From Rhodamnia argentea (Eukaryota > Streptophyta > Magnoliopsida > Myrtales > Myrtaceae), in NCBI RefSeq assembly GCF_020921035.1, contig NC_063151.1, forward strand, positions 33,920,934 to 33,984,933: DNA of 64,000 bases, read 5' to 3'. Positions 11,345 to 23,959 of the stretch are shown piece after piece. Both the position numbers and the translations under genes were made by a program. Positions within the stretch are counted from its first letter, which is position 1; the number at the start of each line of letters is the position of its first letter. A model generated the notes under the pieces. The model did no database searches, had not been told where the DNA came from, and saw only the letters and a list, made by a program, of their open reading frames with translations.

Positions 11345-13265
11345 CTGCATGGACCCAAACACGCAAATGTCAAACAGACTGAAATCTCCAAACAGACATC
11401 AAAAGTAGTTAACAAAATCAAGATGGTAGAAACTCATCGGTTTCGCAGGTTCCGATTCAAGATGCAGTTCTTCCACTCATAAAAATGAAATTCTGATGTG
11501 AAAATTAAACTAAGATGGCCTAGTTTGTAAGAAGAATAACTCATGAATACTTTGGACGTTAATAGAGGCAGCAACTTAACCTATGACAAAGGCGCTTCGA
11601 TAGGACTCAGAGAAATTGCATGGGGCAAACAGATATCTCAAGAAAAGCTCAATACGTTTTCTCCTGCAATCACATGCTATCCTAAACATAAGTTACTTGA
11701 CTTGAAATGTGCTCTCTCCATAAACCACTTGCGTCTATGCAGGAGTGAACCTACATACACCACTTCTGCTACCAAAATTTCCATTAGCTAATTATTTTGC
11801 CTGCCTTTCGTTATCAACGTAATGAACATGAGGGCCTCTGGCGAGGGAGCTGGAACGGGAGGAGACTGTGGACTGCCAAAGAAGAAGACGCTGATTCCTG
11901 GGGAGGCAGGTGGACAATCTAAAGCAGTCTCGACCATCCGCCACTAGCAACCGCATTGTCGGAGAACCACGATAAGCGAGCCTATGGCTAACTACGCATT
12001 CTCGGTAGTGTAATGTCGGACGGCCCCATCATAGGGTGGCGATGGTTATAGTGAAGGGAACAAAAGGGAGTGGCAAAGACATTGTCAGACCTTCTCTTTT
12101 CGTTCTTGCTGCGTTAAACCAACAACAAACACACCGACGCTAAATGACTTATTTCTCCTGTTATTCTAGGCTAGAATCGAATGATTAATTGCTGCGCATC
12201 AGTCTTTTCTCATTGCTTTGACCCAATACACAACATCATCACCACGACTTCACTAGCGTTTTTCAAGATTATCTTCCAACCATTTTATACAGGTTTTGGT
12301 GATTGCCAGGTGTGATTTCTGTTAATCTGTAGGCTACATTTCTCGGAAAAGAAGAAGAAGAAGAACATCGAAAGTCATTGACCCACCGGCGTGTGATCGG
12401 ACACTTTTTTCCTGGATCGGCAGTAGGATTCCTTCAAACTCTTGGAAGAGAAAGTTCATGTTGATAGACATAGAGCACTTCGTGCTAACTGAGATTTAGC
12501 CGATTGGCGCACAGGTTATTGATCATGTAATAGGATTTGCTCTCCTGCTATGCTGCTGATGAGATGACACTCCGACTTATCGTAAACAAAGGAGAGCAGA
12601 TCATCACGATACGATCACCCGGTGGCAAATCACGGGAGTTCCTACTCCGTGATCGGACGGAGTAAAAAAATTTCTTCCAACTTTGCCCTCATTAAACTAT
12701 CTAAATTTTAGTTGTGTTGAGTTACGAGGATTTTTCAAGCTCTTTTTCCACCACTAATTCAAATCGCGTAACAGATTTGACCGGTGAGCTCAGATCTGAC
12801 TAACGTCATGCTACCTCGGCGGCCGTCGTGCGGCCTTCGACCCCTGTGGTGCAGAGACTAAGAAGAAAGGAGAGGGCTTAGACGTCGCCCTCGGAAACAA
12901 CCACTGGGATGAGGAGCTCTCGATCCCTCTCCCTTTCCACATTTCCCATCGCCATAAACGATTTCTTGCAGCTGTAGAACGACGCTGTCTTCAAGCTCAA
13001 AAAAAAAATAAAAAAACCAAGAGATCCAGTATTGCCAGTTAAGAAACGGATTTTCAGAGTTTCAGTAAGTCCCCCAATCAAAAAGACACAAGCTTTGCTT
13101 TGCAATAAGTATTTTACAAAATGTCTACCAATAACTATTTACTTTTGGAGGTTAGTAAACTCACAATCGTAATCCGACAAGATCTGTCAATTATTTTTTA
13201 CCCTACGACCTCCCGATTAATGAGTATTTTATATAAAACGCGCGATGATGATGTGTGGGTTTACG
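11345..13265. other. Intergenic, no recognisable gene
   Basis: Includes a GC-richer block at about 11830-12060 and another near 12780-12900 that look CDS- or UTR-like but give no recognisable protein on either strand. The HisRS N-terminal exons were looked for here and not seen. Confidence 0.45.
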
Positions 13266-13446
13266 ATTGAAATTGTACCGTGTCCCTAATAGTATTGTCA
13301 GAAAAGCATTTCTCTTTACTTTTCATGGAAACCTCGCCAGTATGACAGTGTGACAATTGAAATTGTACCGTGTCCCCGATAGTATTGTCAAAAAAAGCAT
13401 TTCTCTTTACTTTTCATGGAAACCTCGCCTGTATGACAGTGTGACA
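13266..13446. repeat. 90-bp tandem duplication (two copies)
   Basis: Copy 1 (13266-13355) and copy 2 (13356-13446) are almost identical, each starting ATTGAAATTGTACCGTGTCC and ending GTATGACAGTGTGACA. They differ by a few substitutions and one inserted base, which suggests a fairly recent duplication. Confidence 0.93.
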
Positions 13447-14051
13447 GTATAATGGCAGAATGCTACACATAAGATCAAAGGTGGGTCCCACAATGATAGC
13501 TAAATAGTTTTTTCCATTCATAACACTTGCGATTGAGATTGCACAATTGTACTGTTATAATGTCGGTTTCTCAATTCCCTTTATAATACGCCATTAGTAT
13601 TTCTTGGCCGGATATGTGCATTTATAAGTTGCCATACTTTTCTTTCTTCCTTTCTTTTGTTTAGCGTTTGAATTGTGTCTAAGCTAGCTCTTGAGCACCT
13701 CAACTAAATTAGCGGCGAGCATGATTTGAAGGTTAAACTTGGAATTGGTGGGAAATGGTCGGGTTTCAAGTTATAGGGCATGTGGGGTAGGTTTCAAGTT
13801 TCAAAAATTGGGGAATCGATTTTGAAGGGAACTGGATACTAGAAAAAGTCTTTGTTTTTTTCTTGTCCATGTCTTTGAGCGACCCTTTGATATTTCATGG
13901 CGTCCAATGATGATCGTGTAATCTGAAACTATTAGTCCGAACTTCGATTTTCAGTAATATGAGTGGTGGTCGGTGGATTATAGCAACAAACGGTGGTCAT
14001 TAGAGGTGATGGCATTGGACTCGGCCTTGAAATATGTGACATGGTAGTTTT
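13447..14051. other. Intergenic, no recognisable gene
   Basis: No supported coding region or repeat. It ends at the left edge of the solo LTR. Confidence 0.5.
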
Positions 14052-15098
14052 TGTTGGGAAAAATACCTAATTGATTTTGATATTGATAAAATAATCAATG
14101 ATCTCTAATATTTGAGTTAATGCAATGAAATAATCATTTTGCAGATTATCTATAATTATGGGTTACACGAGATTGAATCTGGTAGAAAAGGCTTAGACAT
14201 TGTTCTAAGAGACTCGGACGTTGTATGGAGCTCGGACGTTGGAATGATGCTCAAGCTTCGAGAGGAGTATTTCACGTGCAACGACTAGATTATCAAGAGA
14301 TGTATTCAAGATGATTTAATTAACATATTACATCATCTCAACGGCTAGCAATCAAGCTAGATTCGTACTTGGAGATTCTCAATCGTAAAGATCAATCAAG
14401 GACGTGGATTAAAGAGAGACGAGGACGATTCACCTAATGAAGTAATCTATCTACGGAAACTCGGGATCACGATTGTATGGACGATTTGATCCAAAGAGCG
14501 ATTCTTTCCTTTGTCAACCGCAATGGTTACTAAATCCTTTGTATACGGTCTCGTCCAAACGGAAAAGTTTAGAGAGCAATCCTCCGGAGATCTTGCAACG
14601 GGCAGTTGGAAATGAAGGAATATAAAAATGAGACTTCAAAGCTGAAGAGTGCAACACATAAGAGAATATAATTCAAAATTCCAAGATCAAGAGAGCTTCA
14701 CATCATTCATATACTTTTGATCCCGCACTATAATACTTAAAGGAGACCATACGAGTGTAAGAGCGTTAAACAAGTAGTCTATTCACCGAATCGTAACCTC
14801 CGAGCTATTCACTAGTGGAATCCAGCCGATTCGGCGCCAGCATGAAGAAGCGGGCGTCGGCTTGAACAAAGCCAAGCCACTATAAATTCTCTGTGCACAT
14901 TCTCTCTCTTAATCTATCCGATTATATACTGTGATAGTAAAAATGTGCATTGTGCTGCATCCGAGGGTATCTCAGATTTTACTAGCTAGCATCATCCGAA
15001 CGAAGCTCTAAGCGTACTCGTTTATATTCCGCATTGATTTCTTAAATTCTTTGAAATCAACTATTCACCCTCTCTAGATGATAACGTTAGCCACAACA
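14052..15098 (+). mobile_element. Solo LTR, copia-type, about 1.05 kb
   Basis: Begins TGTTGGG and ends CCACAACA, giving perfect 5-bp terminal inverted repeats TGTTG/CAACA. The flanking 5 bp are GTTTT (14047-14051) and ATTTT (15099-15103), a target duplication with one mismatch. The 3' part reads TTCTTTGAAATCAACTATTC then CACCCTCTCTAG, like the U5 end of SIRE/Maximus-type copia LTRs (family recalled from memory). No second LTR or pol sequence lies next to it, so it is the usual product of LTR-LTR recombination. Confidence 0.82.
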
Positions 15099-15680
15099 AT
15101 TTTCAGGTTTTAGGATATGCTGAGTAGGTTCCAGGCTGAACTCTAAACTAAACTTACCTTCCTTTGTGATTTTAGGAATGCACTCTCCCTTTGTTTGCCG
15201 GCCGGCTCCCGTTCTTTATACTCATGGAGTGAAAACCAATCAAGTTCCATGCCATCGTCCCAACTTCTCGTAATTGACTTTTGTTACGTGCATGCAGCAC
15301 AAGATATTATAAACCATGCATTAAAAGACGCTAACAACTACGAGACTATCGTATGCTGCAATCGTACGCCTCAAAAGTGCGTCGTAGACTTCAAAAGGGG
15401 TGGCTTCAAATAGTATCTCACGAAACGTCCTTTATCCACGTAAAAGATTTCCATGATAGAGGTCGCCGATATTGATAAAACCAAGCTGCAAGTCTTTGAA
15501 TGAAACCCTAAACCCTAATCTACTTATCTTTCATGCCACTAGATTCATGTTCACGAGTTTGACCACACTACTTATGTTAAATCTCCAGCTTTGCAAGACA
15601 TCCCGTTAGCCGCCTTTTTATTAGTTGTTAATGTATTTCTGATCGATTCGGGTGTCATTCATACGCGAACTTGTAGCATT
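15099..15680. other. Intergenic, no recognisable gene
   Basis: Contains a 72-codon plus-strand reading (15195-15413) without similarity to a family I know. It is treated as chance. Confidence 0.45.
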
Positions 15681-16640
15681 TGATAATCTAAACAATTGTC
15701 GGGTCCAGATCGCGTGTGAGAATATGTCGCCTAAATTCATTCTGATATTTGACAAAGATCCCAGGAAATGGACAACTCTTTGTACCATCTTTACAAATTT
15801 TTGGGTCATTGTTCCATATGCTTAATTATGCTTCTAGCGTCGAGCCTATCGCCGCACCGACTTGTATGGTCGTTCAATAAATCTCGGAAAACATTCGTGT
15901 TTATTTTGTTGTGTACTATAATCAGGTACCAGGGTTCTTAAAAACATGTTTTTTGAAACGAAACGATGGTGATATAAGATAACTTATAATCAAGTTATCC
16001 CTTCTCTAACAGAGGCTTGCTTGTAGAGCTTGTAGAATTCATCATGTTACGTTATGCAGACACTCTTTGAACATACTCAAGATGAACGAAGTCATCGTAC
16101 TACATTATCGTGGCGGAGAACATTCCCCAACTCTTCTTTCAATAAGCTGTACAAAGTCCGGACATGACTTGTGTACATAAATAAAAATCTGATTTACACA
16201 GTTGTGCGGATGCGTGTACTATGAATATTTAATGTACATATCATTGATTCTTGAGGGACTGTTTGAACAGTCTAGTGTTTAATTCGGATACGGCAAGTTT
16301 TGTACTCGAGTCACGACATCCCCTGCTCGGACGATTACTGCACCATAATCTCTTATTTAGAAGGTTACTCTGAGCTAGAGTTAGGGTTCGATAAGCAGCA
16401 TCGTACAAGTGAACTCAGCATAATCTGAATTCTTTTCGTTTTTTTTTTTTTTCATTTAGCACAGGGCGACATTGAGAAACCGATCAACAGTAGAGGATTT
16501 GATCGAATGAAACAATTTTGAATCTCAAAGATTGTAATTGCGACATGAGTTGGGGAACAGAAACTGAACTTAAAACCCAAATTATACTATCACCAACGCA
16601 AAAAACGAACTTTTCACACAGGAGCCGAAGCGATAAAGGT
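15681..16640. repeat. Dispersed 0.9-kb duplicated segment, copy B
   Basis: Second copy of the segment at 6283-7170, same orientation. It is slightly longer because of an insertion with CATGTTACGTTATGCAGACA-like sequence near 16050-16120 and a T-run near 16440. The ends of similarity are abrupt: TAATCTAAACAATTG on the left, GAGCCGAAGCGATAAAGG on the right. Confidence 0.85.
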
Positions 16641-18164
16641 TGCGAGAGCAAAGCTTAGTCATAAAGCAAGTTTAGAAAGTGGATTAAATCAAATGCAATC
16701 CCAAGGAGCGTTTCTAGCGGAAGCAACGGACTCCCAAAAAGCAATACCTTTCTTTAGTTCCATAATCATCAGCTTTCTTTTAGATTTTCTTTTTAATCTT
16801 TTCTGTCTTATTATTATTATTATTATTATTATTATTTTCCTTTGGTAACTTACAATTATTTGAAATTATTCGTGAGGCTTTCTTCCTAACTTTGGGCGCC
16901 GATTCCTTAGCGTGATCCAAGGGCGCCAATCGCGCCTTCCTTTGCAAATTATCATACATTGAACCAAGTGGAGGTTACACAAAAGGAAAGGGACTATAAT
17001 CACCATAATTATATAATGAACTTTGACCAAAGCGGAGTTGAAAAATCAGCCCAATAGCTTTCCAGAAAGTAAGACGCTAATCTTCCGGTTTTTCCTGTTA
17101 TTCTGTTTCTCGTACCTAAAAAGGAGACAAGATTCTTTTATTTGGTAGGAAAAGTTAGGCCAAAATTTTGTGGCAGGCATTTGCATGCACTGGTCGGTTT
17201 AACCCTAAGCACGACCACGAAGCTGAACTCATGCACGAGCCGAGCCTCTGTCGTTGCCCTGTCTTGAGCACAAACAGCCAAAAACGTCTACCTAGAAGTA
17301 CGACATATGACTTATATATATTATGATCGATGCACTAATCCGGTTTACAGAGTGTTTGAAGTTAATCAGAAAAATTCAAAGGTTAGATGTCTATTATCCT
17401 AAAGTGGAGTTCTATATAGTCATGACAAAGCTGAGAACATATGTGATCAAGTCATTGCATTATTTTTCCTGCCTATATTGAAATCACGGATCTTTCGTTC
17501 GAGATTAGTAGTTTTCAACAAGTGATGGTAGCTTTTGGATTTCCTTTTGCTCGTGGGTGACTTTCTAAGGTGTTTGATCCTCGATTACTTTAAAAATTTA
17601 ACTCGCGATACATCTACAATGTATTATGCTCGAAAGAACAAATACCAGGTTCTCAAGTTCCAGCTCTCTTAAAAGTCTTTTGGCGAGTCTCAGTGTAGAT
17701 GAACTTCCTTTCGAGCGAGCGGACATGAGCGTGAAAATTTTGTTCGACGAATGCTCGGGAAACCGGCATGTCATGTCGCCCTTCTTTAGCAACGAAAAGT
17801 CTCAAACATGGGGAACATCATAGATGCAAAATGTCTGAAAACGAAAGATGGTCAAAAAGGCGAACGACAAAACGAAAGAAATGACATTGTAAATGAGGAT
17901 GCAAACGCGAGGGACCAACTCGCCGTTCTTTAAGGAATCTCATTGCGGCTAAAAAGACGTAGGATTAACGGATGTCGTTGCAAGATAAGTGGACTGACTT
18001 CCAAATCATTCCAAAATCCCCTCCAAAAAAGAAAGTTTGAAATTGGAGAGCATTATGAGCAAGTCCCCTTAACTTTACTACGTGGTCAACACTCAATGAG
18101 ACCCTTAAGGAAAAAGCCTAATATTGCGCTTGGTGATTGGCCAGCCTCTCCCTCCCTCTCTCCC
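16641..18164. other. Intergenic and upstream region of the endoglucanase gene
   Basis: No recognisable gene. It holds a (TTA)n microsatellite at 16808-16836, and its right end is the endoglucanase promoter. The short ORFs at 17598-17823 and 17943-18209 match nothing I know. Confidence 0.5.
16808..16836. repeat. (TTA)n microsatellite
   Basis: About ten uninterrupted TTA units. Confidence 0.93.
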
Positions 18165-18171
18165 TATATAA
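18165..18171 (+). promoter_or_regulatory. Probable TATA box of the GH9B endoglucanase
   Basis: TATATAA in a pyrimidine-rich setting, 98 nt upstream of the ATG at 18269. An inverted CCAAT motif (GATTGGCC) lies about 25 nt further upstream. Assigned from motif and spacing only. Confidence 0.55.
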
Positions 18172-18268
18172 TGACTAGTCCTATCCGAATCAAAGACCAC
18201 ATGAGCTAAGACAAACCGGAGCAGCTAGCCAACATCGCAGTTTAGCAAGCAACGTTAGTCAGTCGCAA

Positions 18269-19950
18269 ATGGAGACGAGGGTTTCTTTGTGGCTACCATT
18301 GTTGTTGTGTTCCATCATGTGCTTAGGCACTAATGTCGTACAAGGAAACCCCAATTACAAAGACGCTCTTGCAAAATCCATACTGTTCTTCCAAGGTCAG
18401 AGGTCGGGGAGGCTCCCGACCAACCAGCTGCTAAGTTGGAGGTCCAACTCTGGCCTTTCAGATGGTGCCGTTGCCCGTGTAAGTCTTACTCTTTTTGTCT
18501 GTCGTTGTTATGTATCATCAATCTTTTTGCATGTGCCGTTAATGTTTTTCCATGTCTCTTTTTTATTTTTTTATTTTCTGGTGGCCAGGTGGATTTGACA
18601 GGAGGATACTATGATGCTGGAGACAATGTGAAGTTCAACTTCCCCATGGCCTACACCACCACCATGCTCTCTTGGAGCACCCTCGAGTACGGCAAGCGCA
18701 TGGGGGCTCAGCTCCCCAACGCCAGAGCCGCGATCCGCTGGGCCACCGACTACCTCCTCAAGTGCGCGAAGGCGACCCCCGGAAAGCTCTACGTGGGAGT
18801 CGGCGACCCCAACGTGGACCACAGCTGCTGGGAGCGGCCGGAGGACATGGACACGACCCGTTCAGTTTACTCGGTCTCCCCCAGCAACCCAGGCTCCGAC
18901 GTTGCGGGCGAGACCGCGGCAGCCCTAGCAGCCGCCTCCTTGGTCTTCCGGGTGGCCGACCCTAAGTATTCGAGGTTGTTGCTCAATACTGCAAAGCAGG
19001 TGATGCAGTTTGCTATGCAATACCGCGGTGCGTACAGCGATTCACTTGGTTCCGCTGTTTGCCCATTTTACTGTTCATACTCAGGATATAAGGTATATCT
19101 TGTCTTTTAATGCTTGATTAGTGAGTTATTTCACCATATGCATTTGGCTAATTGGATTGTCAATCTGAAGAATCTGGTCAACTGTCATGAATTATCAGGA
19201 TGAACTGCTGTGGGGAGCGGCATGGCTTTATAGAGCAACAAATGATGTGTACTATGCCAATTTCTTGAAATCTTTGGGGGCTAATGATGCCACGGACATC
19301 TTTAGCTGGGACAACAAGTTCGCCGGAGCTCGAGTTCTTCTTTCAAGGGTATATCCCGCCCCCGTGAAATTAAAAAATTACTGAAACTGTCCAAGAAAAC
19401 AGCCTCAAGCAGAACCCTCTTTCTACCTTTACTAGATCTTACGAAACTATATTGCCTTAGACGGCTTTTCGACAATAAATTAGTACACGCTTAACCTTTG
19501 ACTAAGTATTGTAATGACCTCGTCACTTTCTTTCTTCAGAGGGCATTGCTGAACAAAGACAGTAGCTATGAACAGTTCAGACAACAAGCAGAGGATTTCA
19601 TGTGTAGAATTCTCCCCAATTCTCCTTCTTCCACCACACAGTACACTCCAGGTATGTCGTTTTCATTTATCCCACAATGCGAGTAGTAGTTGAAGGATCA
19701 TATTACAAGTTGCAAGCGATTTAGAACTTGATCGCTGCGTGCTTATGGCCGAAGTGCAGGTGGGCTCATGTTCAAGCTGAGTGAAAGCAATCTCCAGTAC
19801 GTCACCTCCATAACCTTCCTGCTCACAACCTATTCCAAGTACATGTCCTCTGCAAAACACACCTTCAGTTGTGGCAACATGGTCGTCACCCCTAGCACTT
19901 TGAAATACCTTGCCAAGAAGCAGGTCTCTCAAACTCCAACTCTCTCATAC

Positions 19951-19986
<36 letters not shown>

Positions 19987-20333
19987 TCCGGAAATTGCAG
20001 GTCGACTACATTCTTGGGGTGAACCCTCTGAAGATGTCGTACATGGTGGGATATGGAACCACATTCCCCAGGAGAATTCACCATAGAGGATCATCCCTGC
20101 CTTCCCTGTTGAGCCACCCGCAGGCAATAGGCTGTCAAGGTGGCTTCCAACCTTTCTACTACACATCGAGCCCAAACCCAAACATCCTCACCGGAGCCAT
20201 CGTTGGGGGTCCGGACCAGAACGATGGTTTCTCGGACGACCGGACTGCTTACAGTCACTCCGAGCCCGCAACTTACATCAATGCAGCCATCGTTGGACCT
20301 CTAACATACTTTGCAGCATCATATTCAGCTTGA
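18269..20333 (+). CDS. Endo-1,4-beta-glucanase, GH9 class B (secreted cellulase)
   Basis: Hydrolyses beta-1,4-glucan in the cell wall during growth or cell separation. Six exons with clean GT-AG borders: 18269-18478, 18589-19092, 19199-19348, 19540-19651, 19760-19923 and 20001-20333, joining into 490 codons, a normal class B length. A signal peptide ([19 protein letters not shown]) is followed directly by the catalytic domain at [15 protein letters not shown]. No membrane anchor (class A) or CBM49 (class C) is present. Catalytic landmarks are GGYYDAGDN (Asp79, Asp82), [22 protein letters not shown] and [11 protein letters not shown] (acid Glu468). Exon 2 is clearly GC-richer than the rest. 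No defects are seen. From memory the nearest Arabidopsis group is GH9B3/B4 (CEL3/CEL5); the subgroup is not proven. Confidence 0.95.
19954..19983. repeat. (CT)n microsatellite in endoglucanase intron 5
   Basis: About 15 CT units ending 17 nt before the exon 6 acceptor. It acts as an extended polypyrimidine tract, so length variation could affect splicing. Confidence 0.9.
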
Positions 20334-21417
20334 GTAAAAGATCCAAATGTTTACAAAGTTCATTAACTTTAAATAGGTCAGTGTTGATGATGATGAACTA
20401 GCTAGGAGGGATCTGTACTGCCAACCAAATGTAAATGAAGATCCCTCGGCCTTAGCATGATTCACTAATCTGCAGTTAATGACCAGTGTCTCGTTCTGTT
20501 TTTATAAATTTCATACTAACAGGATTTGTTATATTCTATTAAAACAAACTAAAAACACTCCGCAAATCTTCCTGGCCAAACAAGAAAAACATAAAACTAA
20601 ATTCAAGACTGCATAATTTATTTAAACTTGCTTGAATTTTTGTTCCTGATCTTGATCCATGACTACTATTTTGAGTATATTCACCACCCGCTGAACCCGT
20701 GAATGTCCATTATAGAGAATTGTGACAGAAAAGATGATGCAGTACATCCAAGATAGATGCAGATCATAGTTCAGCCAATGGATCACCCAATCTACGACTG
20801 GTGTAAATGATGACTACATTTACAAACAAGCATAATATGAGTGATGGGTCATCTCTCCAGAACATTACCACTTTAACCACTGCAAACTATCTATTTACTG
20901 CTCTTGAAACATATTCTAGCAGCATCACATCAGTCCAAGCACCTCCAAAATGCCATTTCAAGCCACGCTTTCGACAATTTTCACTCAGAAAAAAAGGAAG
21001 GCCCGAGTTTATTCACAGCCTATCAAAAGTAAATATCAACAAAGGTAGCACAGAAGCAGGGCAACAACTGTACTGCTTTGCTTGTAGCTGAAAGCCACCA
21101 TGAGCTAGATTTACGATTCGGAAAGCTAAAAGATATCCAATGCCAAAACAAGGAAAAATCAAACTTCACAAATAAAATCTAACTAAAATACTTCTACAAG
21201 CAGATGAACTACTTATGAGCAAGTCTAGCTCTAGCTGCTAAAGCAAATGCCACAAGACTTAACATCTATGCTAATTTACAAGGATAACTAACCTCCTTCA
21301 CTATCCCACTTTCAATCAAGACAACAACCCAACCTATGACACAAATTAATCGACAACCAAGCTACACAAATTTGAGAAGAATGGTGACAGATAATGTCAC
21401 ATTAGCTACCAGGGCAA
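20334..21417. other. Convergent 3' intergenic region
   Basis: Holds the 3' UTR of the endoglucanase (plus) and downstream sequence of the RRM gene (minus). No further gene seen. Confidence 0.5.
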
Positions 21418-23399
21418 TTAATAGGAGGGATCAGCCGCCGGGTTACTTGTATCATGACGGCGTGACCTACTGTGGTTAATGCTTTCCAGGGTTGCCCCAA
21501 AAACTCGTCGACTGTACTCATAACCACTTGAACGAGATCCAAAGCCATTACTTTCTGGTGTCATACCAGTAGGAACGGAAGCTGAGCCAAAAGGAAAAAT
21601 AGACCATTAATATAAATGGAAATGACAAGTCACATGTATGCTCAACAAACAATACCCCGAGAGATAAAGTATGTACATTACCGTGAGAATGGTTATCTGA
21701 ATATGCTGAAGCTCTGCCAGGAGTAAATAGCCCAGCAGAATTTTGAGGAATTTCTGCACTGTCACTTTCTGGACGGTTGGGTCTTAAATTCTGGGAGGGA
21801 TTTGCTGCAGAAGTATGTGAGGAGGACTTGTCCTGCCCAGATATCTGCACATGACATTTTCAATGCCATTATAAAAAGCTAGAATGCAGTACTATGAGGT
21901 ACACAGTAAAAATCGACCTATCAACCAGTTATGATCATTCAAAAGATTGTTAATGATCATAACAGTCCCTAATCCCATATGGGGTACTATCTGACCAACT
22001 AGAAGTGTTAATGACCTTAGAAAACAAGACTAGTCCCACCTGAAAGCTTGAGCACGGAACATGGCAAGCATAAATACATCAGAACCAAGGTAAAGCCATA
22101 AGAGTAATATAAACCATCTGAATGCATTTTTTGGCAATGCCAAATCCTTAAAAAATCATCGAAAGATGATTCAGCATGCAGCAGCAGGAGAAAGGAAGAA
22201 CCACGTATGAAACAATGGGAACATACCGCAAATTTAAGTGTTCGGTTGTAGAGAGTAACAAGGCCGGAGAACAGCCTAACAGCATAGTTGGCTATTTCCT
22301 CTGTCTCATACTCTGCAAAAGCATAGCCTTTGGACTTCTCCGTTTCCTTATCACGAGGAACATACAGTTCTACTACCCTTCCAGCCTGTATCAAAATGTC
22401 GTACAAGACTCGTTCGCTCACCCTCTCATCCAAGTTGCCTGTGCAAGATGGACATTATGTTAGCAGCACGCAGCTATACCGCTAATAAGAGGAGTCCACA
22501 CTAGCAACACTTCTTCGAAATATGTCAGTTGCAAGAAGTCAATTGCACCACAAACTAAAACGACAGAATTTATGAGATGTGCACATCGCTGGAAAATAAG
22601 AGAATCAGGTAAAGGAAAATGCAAAGCAAATTGCAATGGCAGAAATCCCAAGATATTCAATTGTAAGGGTGATGACAGAGTGCTCCGCCTTCCAATTTCA
22701 AGTTAAAATATCAGGAGGAAAGCTGGTGAAATCCATTGTTAGATAAAACCCAGAGGCAAGCATTGCTTTGTAATGCACAGAGAACCGAATGCGGACCGAA
22801 TTACAGATCATCGGGCTTATCAAAGTAGCCACAAATTAAACATTTCATAACTACAAGAAACTGAGAATCCAAGTATATGCATCCGTAATCTTAGAGAAAA
22901 GGAAAACATTCTATCAATGTGCTTCCTTTGTATGTTAATACAGATAGATCCATTACGGTATACATCACATAATAGATAAACCTGATTACCCAGTCTTACC
23001 ATGTAGCTCTCTTCGATTTTTGCCAATTTCTAAGCACCACGAATCACTTTTCGTAATTAAGCGAACCAGCCAAGACAAAAGAAGAAGCTGGGTGGTCATC
23101 AATTCGCAAGATTCGCATTAGGAAGTCGTCAGACAATAAACTAACAGGAAACCCGATTCTCAAATCCCAGACCCAAAATCAAAATACTTGTACCGCAGCG
23201 CACCCAGAAAAGTAAAGAATTCCCACTTTGCACTGAGGACCATGAACACAACGTTTACCGATAAACCCTAGGACACCCGTAAAAGAACGACAGAACACCT
23301 CGAGAAGTCGCTTCAAGAATTTCAACTTCCCCGCCTCAGCCAAAGGAAGAAGAAATCAATTGCACGACGAAAGAGGGAAAAGGAAAGAAGTGAAGAAGT

Positions 23400-23437
<38 letters not shown>

Positions 23438-23480
23438 CACACTGACCTACGTAAACGGTGCGATCTCTATTCGCAGACAT
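21418..23480 (-). CDS. Small single-RRM RNA-binding protein (At4g10110-like, SF3B4-related)
   Basis: Predicted RNA-binding protein with one RRM, close to the first RRM of splicing factor SF3B4. Four minus-strand exons: 23447-23480 (MSANRDRTVYV), 22227-22438, 21682-21844 and 21418-21581, joined in frame to 190 codons. RNP2 is split by intron 1 (TVYVG/NLDERVSE). RNP1-like KGYAFAEYETEE lies in exon 2, which ends NRTLKFA and joins ISGQDKSSSH. The C-terminal part is Ser/Arg-rich (SGYEYSRRVFG, NHSRSRRHD). A first intron of about 1 kb with a (GA)n tract follows the 34-nt first coding exon. I find no damage. The similarity to At4g10110 is from memory; a role in mRNA processing is inferred. Confidence 0.9.
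23402..23435. repeat. (GA)n microsatellite at the start of RRM gene intron 1
   Basis: About 17 AG units, roughly 12 nt inside intron 1 from the donor of exon 1. Confidence 0.9.
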
Positions 23481-23777
23481 GATTGTCTTCTAGATCTTCG
23501 CCAAAGAAAGATTCAGCAGATGCTCTGCTTTGGGGGTTTTTTCCAAAACATATGGTCAAAAAAAATTACGAATTTAAGTTCATAGAGTAGAGGCCATGTG
23601 CGCCTGCCAGGGCACATCTTTTTTTTTTCTTGTTGTGCAGCTACAAAAAGACCTTTGGCCGACCATATTATCTGCTCATATTTTTTTAAAAACCCGTCGA
23701 GCACTGGACTTTTGTCCAAGGTACAGGCTCGTTTACTGTTTGATTAGTGGGTGTCAATCTAAAGAGTATCGGCTCAC

Positions 23778-23953
23778 CTAGACATGGCCAAATGAAATCG
23801 TGGGCCCGGAACAGGCCCATTGACTGGGCCACGGTTCCGACCCGTTAAAAAAAAAAAAAAAGAAGGGGGAGGCCTCGGGGGAAAGAGCCGTTGGGCTCGA
23901 GAACGGGCGGTTCCGAACCGGAATCGAAACCGGCGGTTCGACCAAACCGGCCA
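23778..23953. repeat. GC-rich dispersed-repeat fragment
   Basis: Begins CCTAGACATGGCCAAATG and carries runs such as GGGCCCGGAACAGGCCC and CGGTTCCGAACCGG, a pattern seen in many copies in plant genomes and often tied to hAT-like MITEs. Only one end is recognisable. It abuts the WD40 pseudogene. Class is uncertain. Confidence 0.4.
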
Positions 23954-23959
23954 TATCTT

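Noticed and set aside
19952-20000. Possible disruption of the endoglucanase by the CT repeat
   Set aside because: The tract lies wholly inside intron 5 and ends before a normal TTGCAG acceptor; the reading frame joins cleanly.
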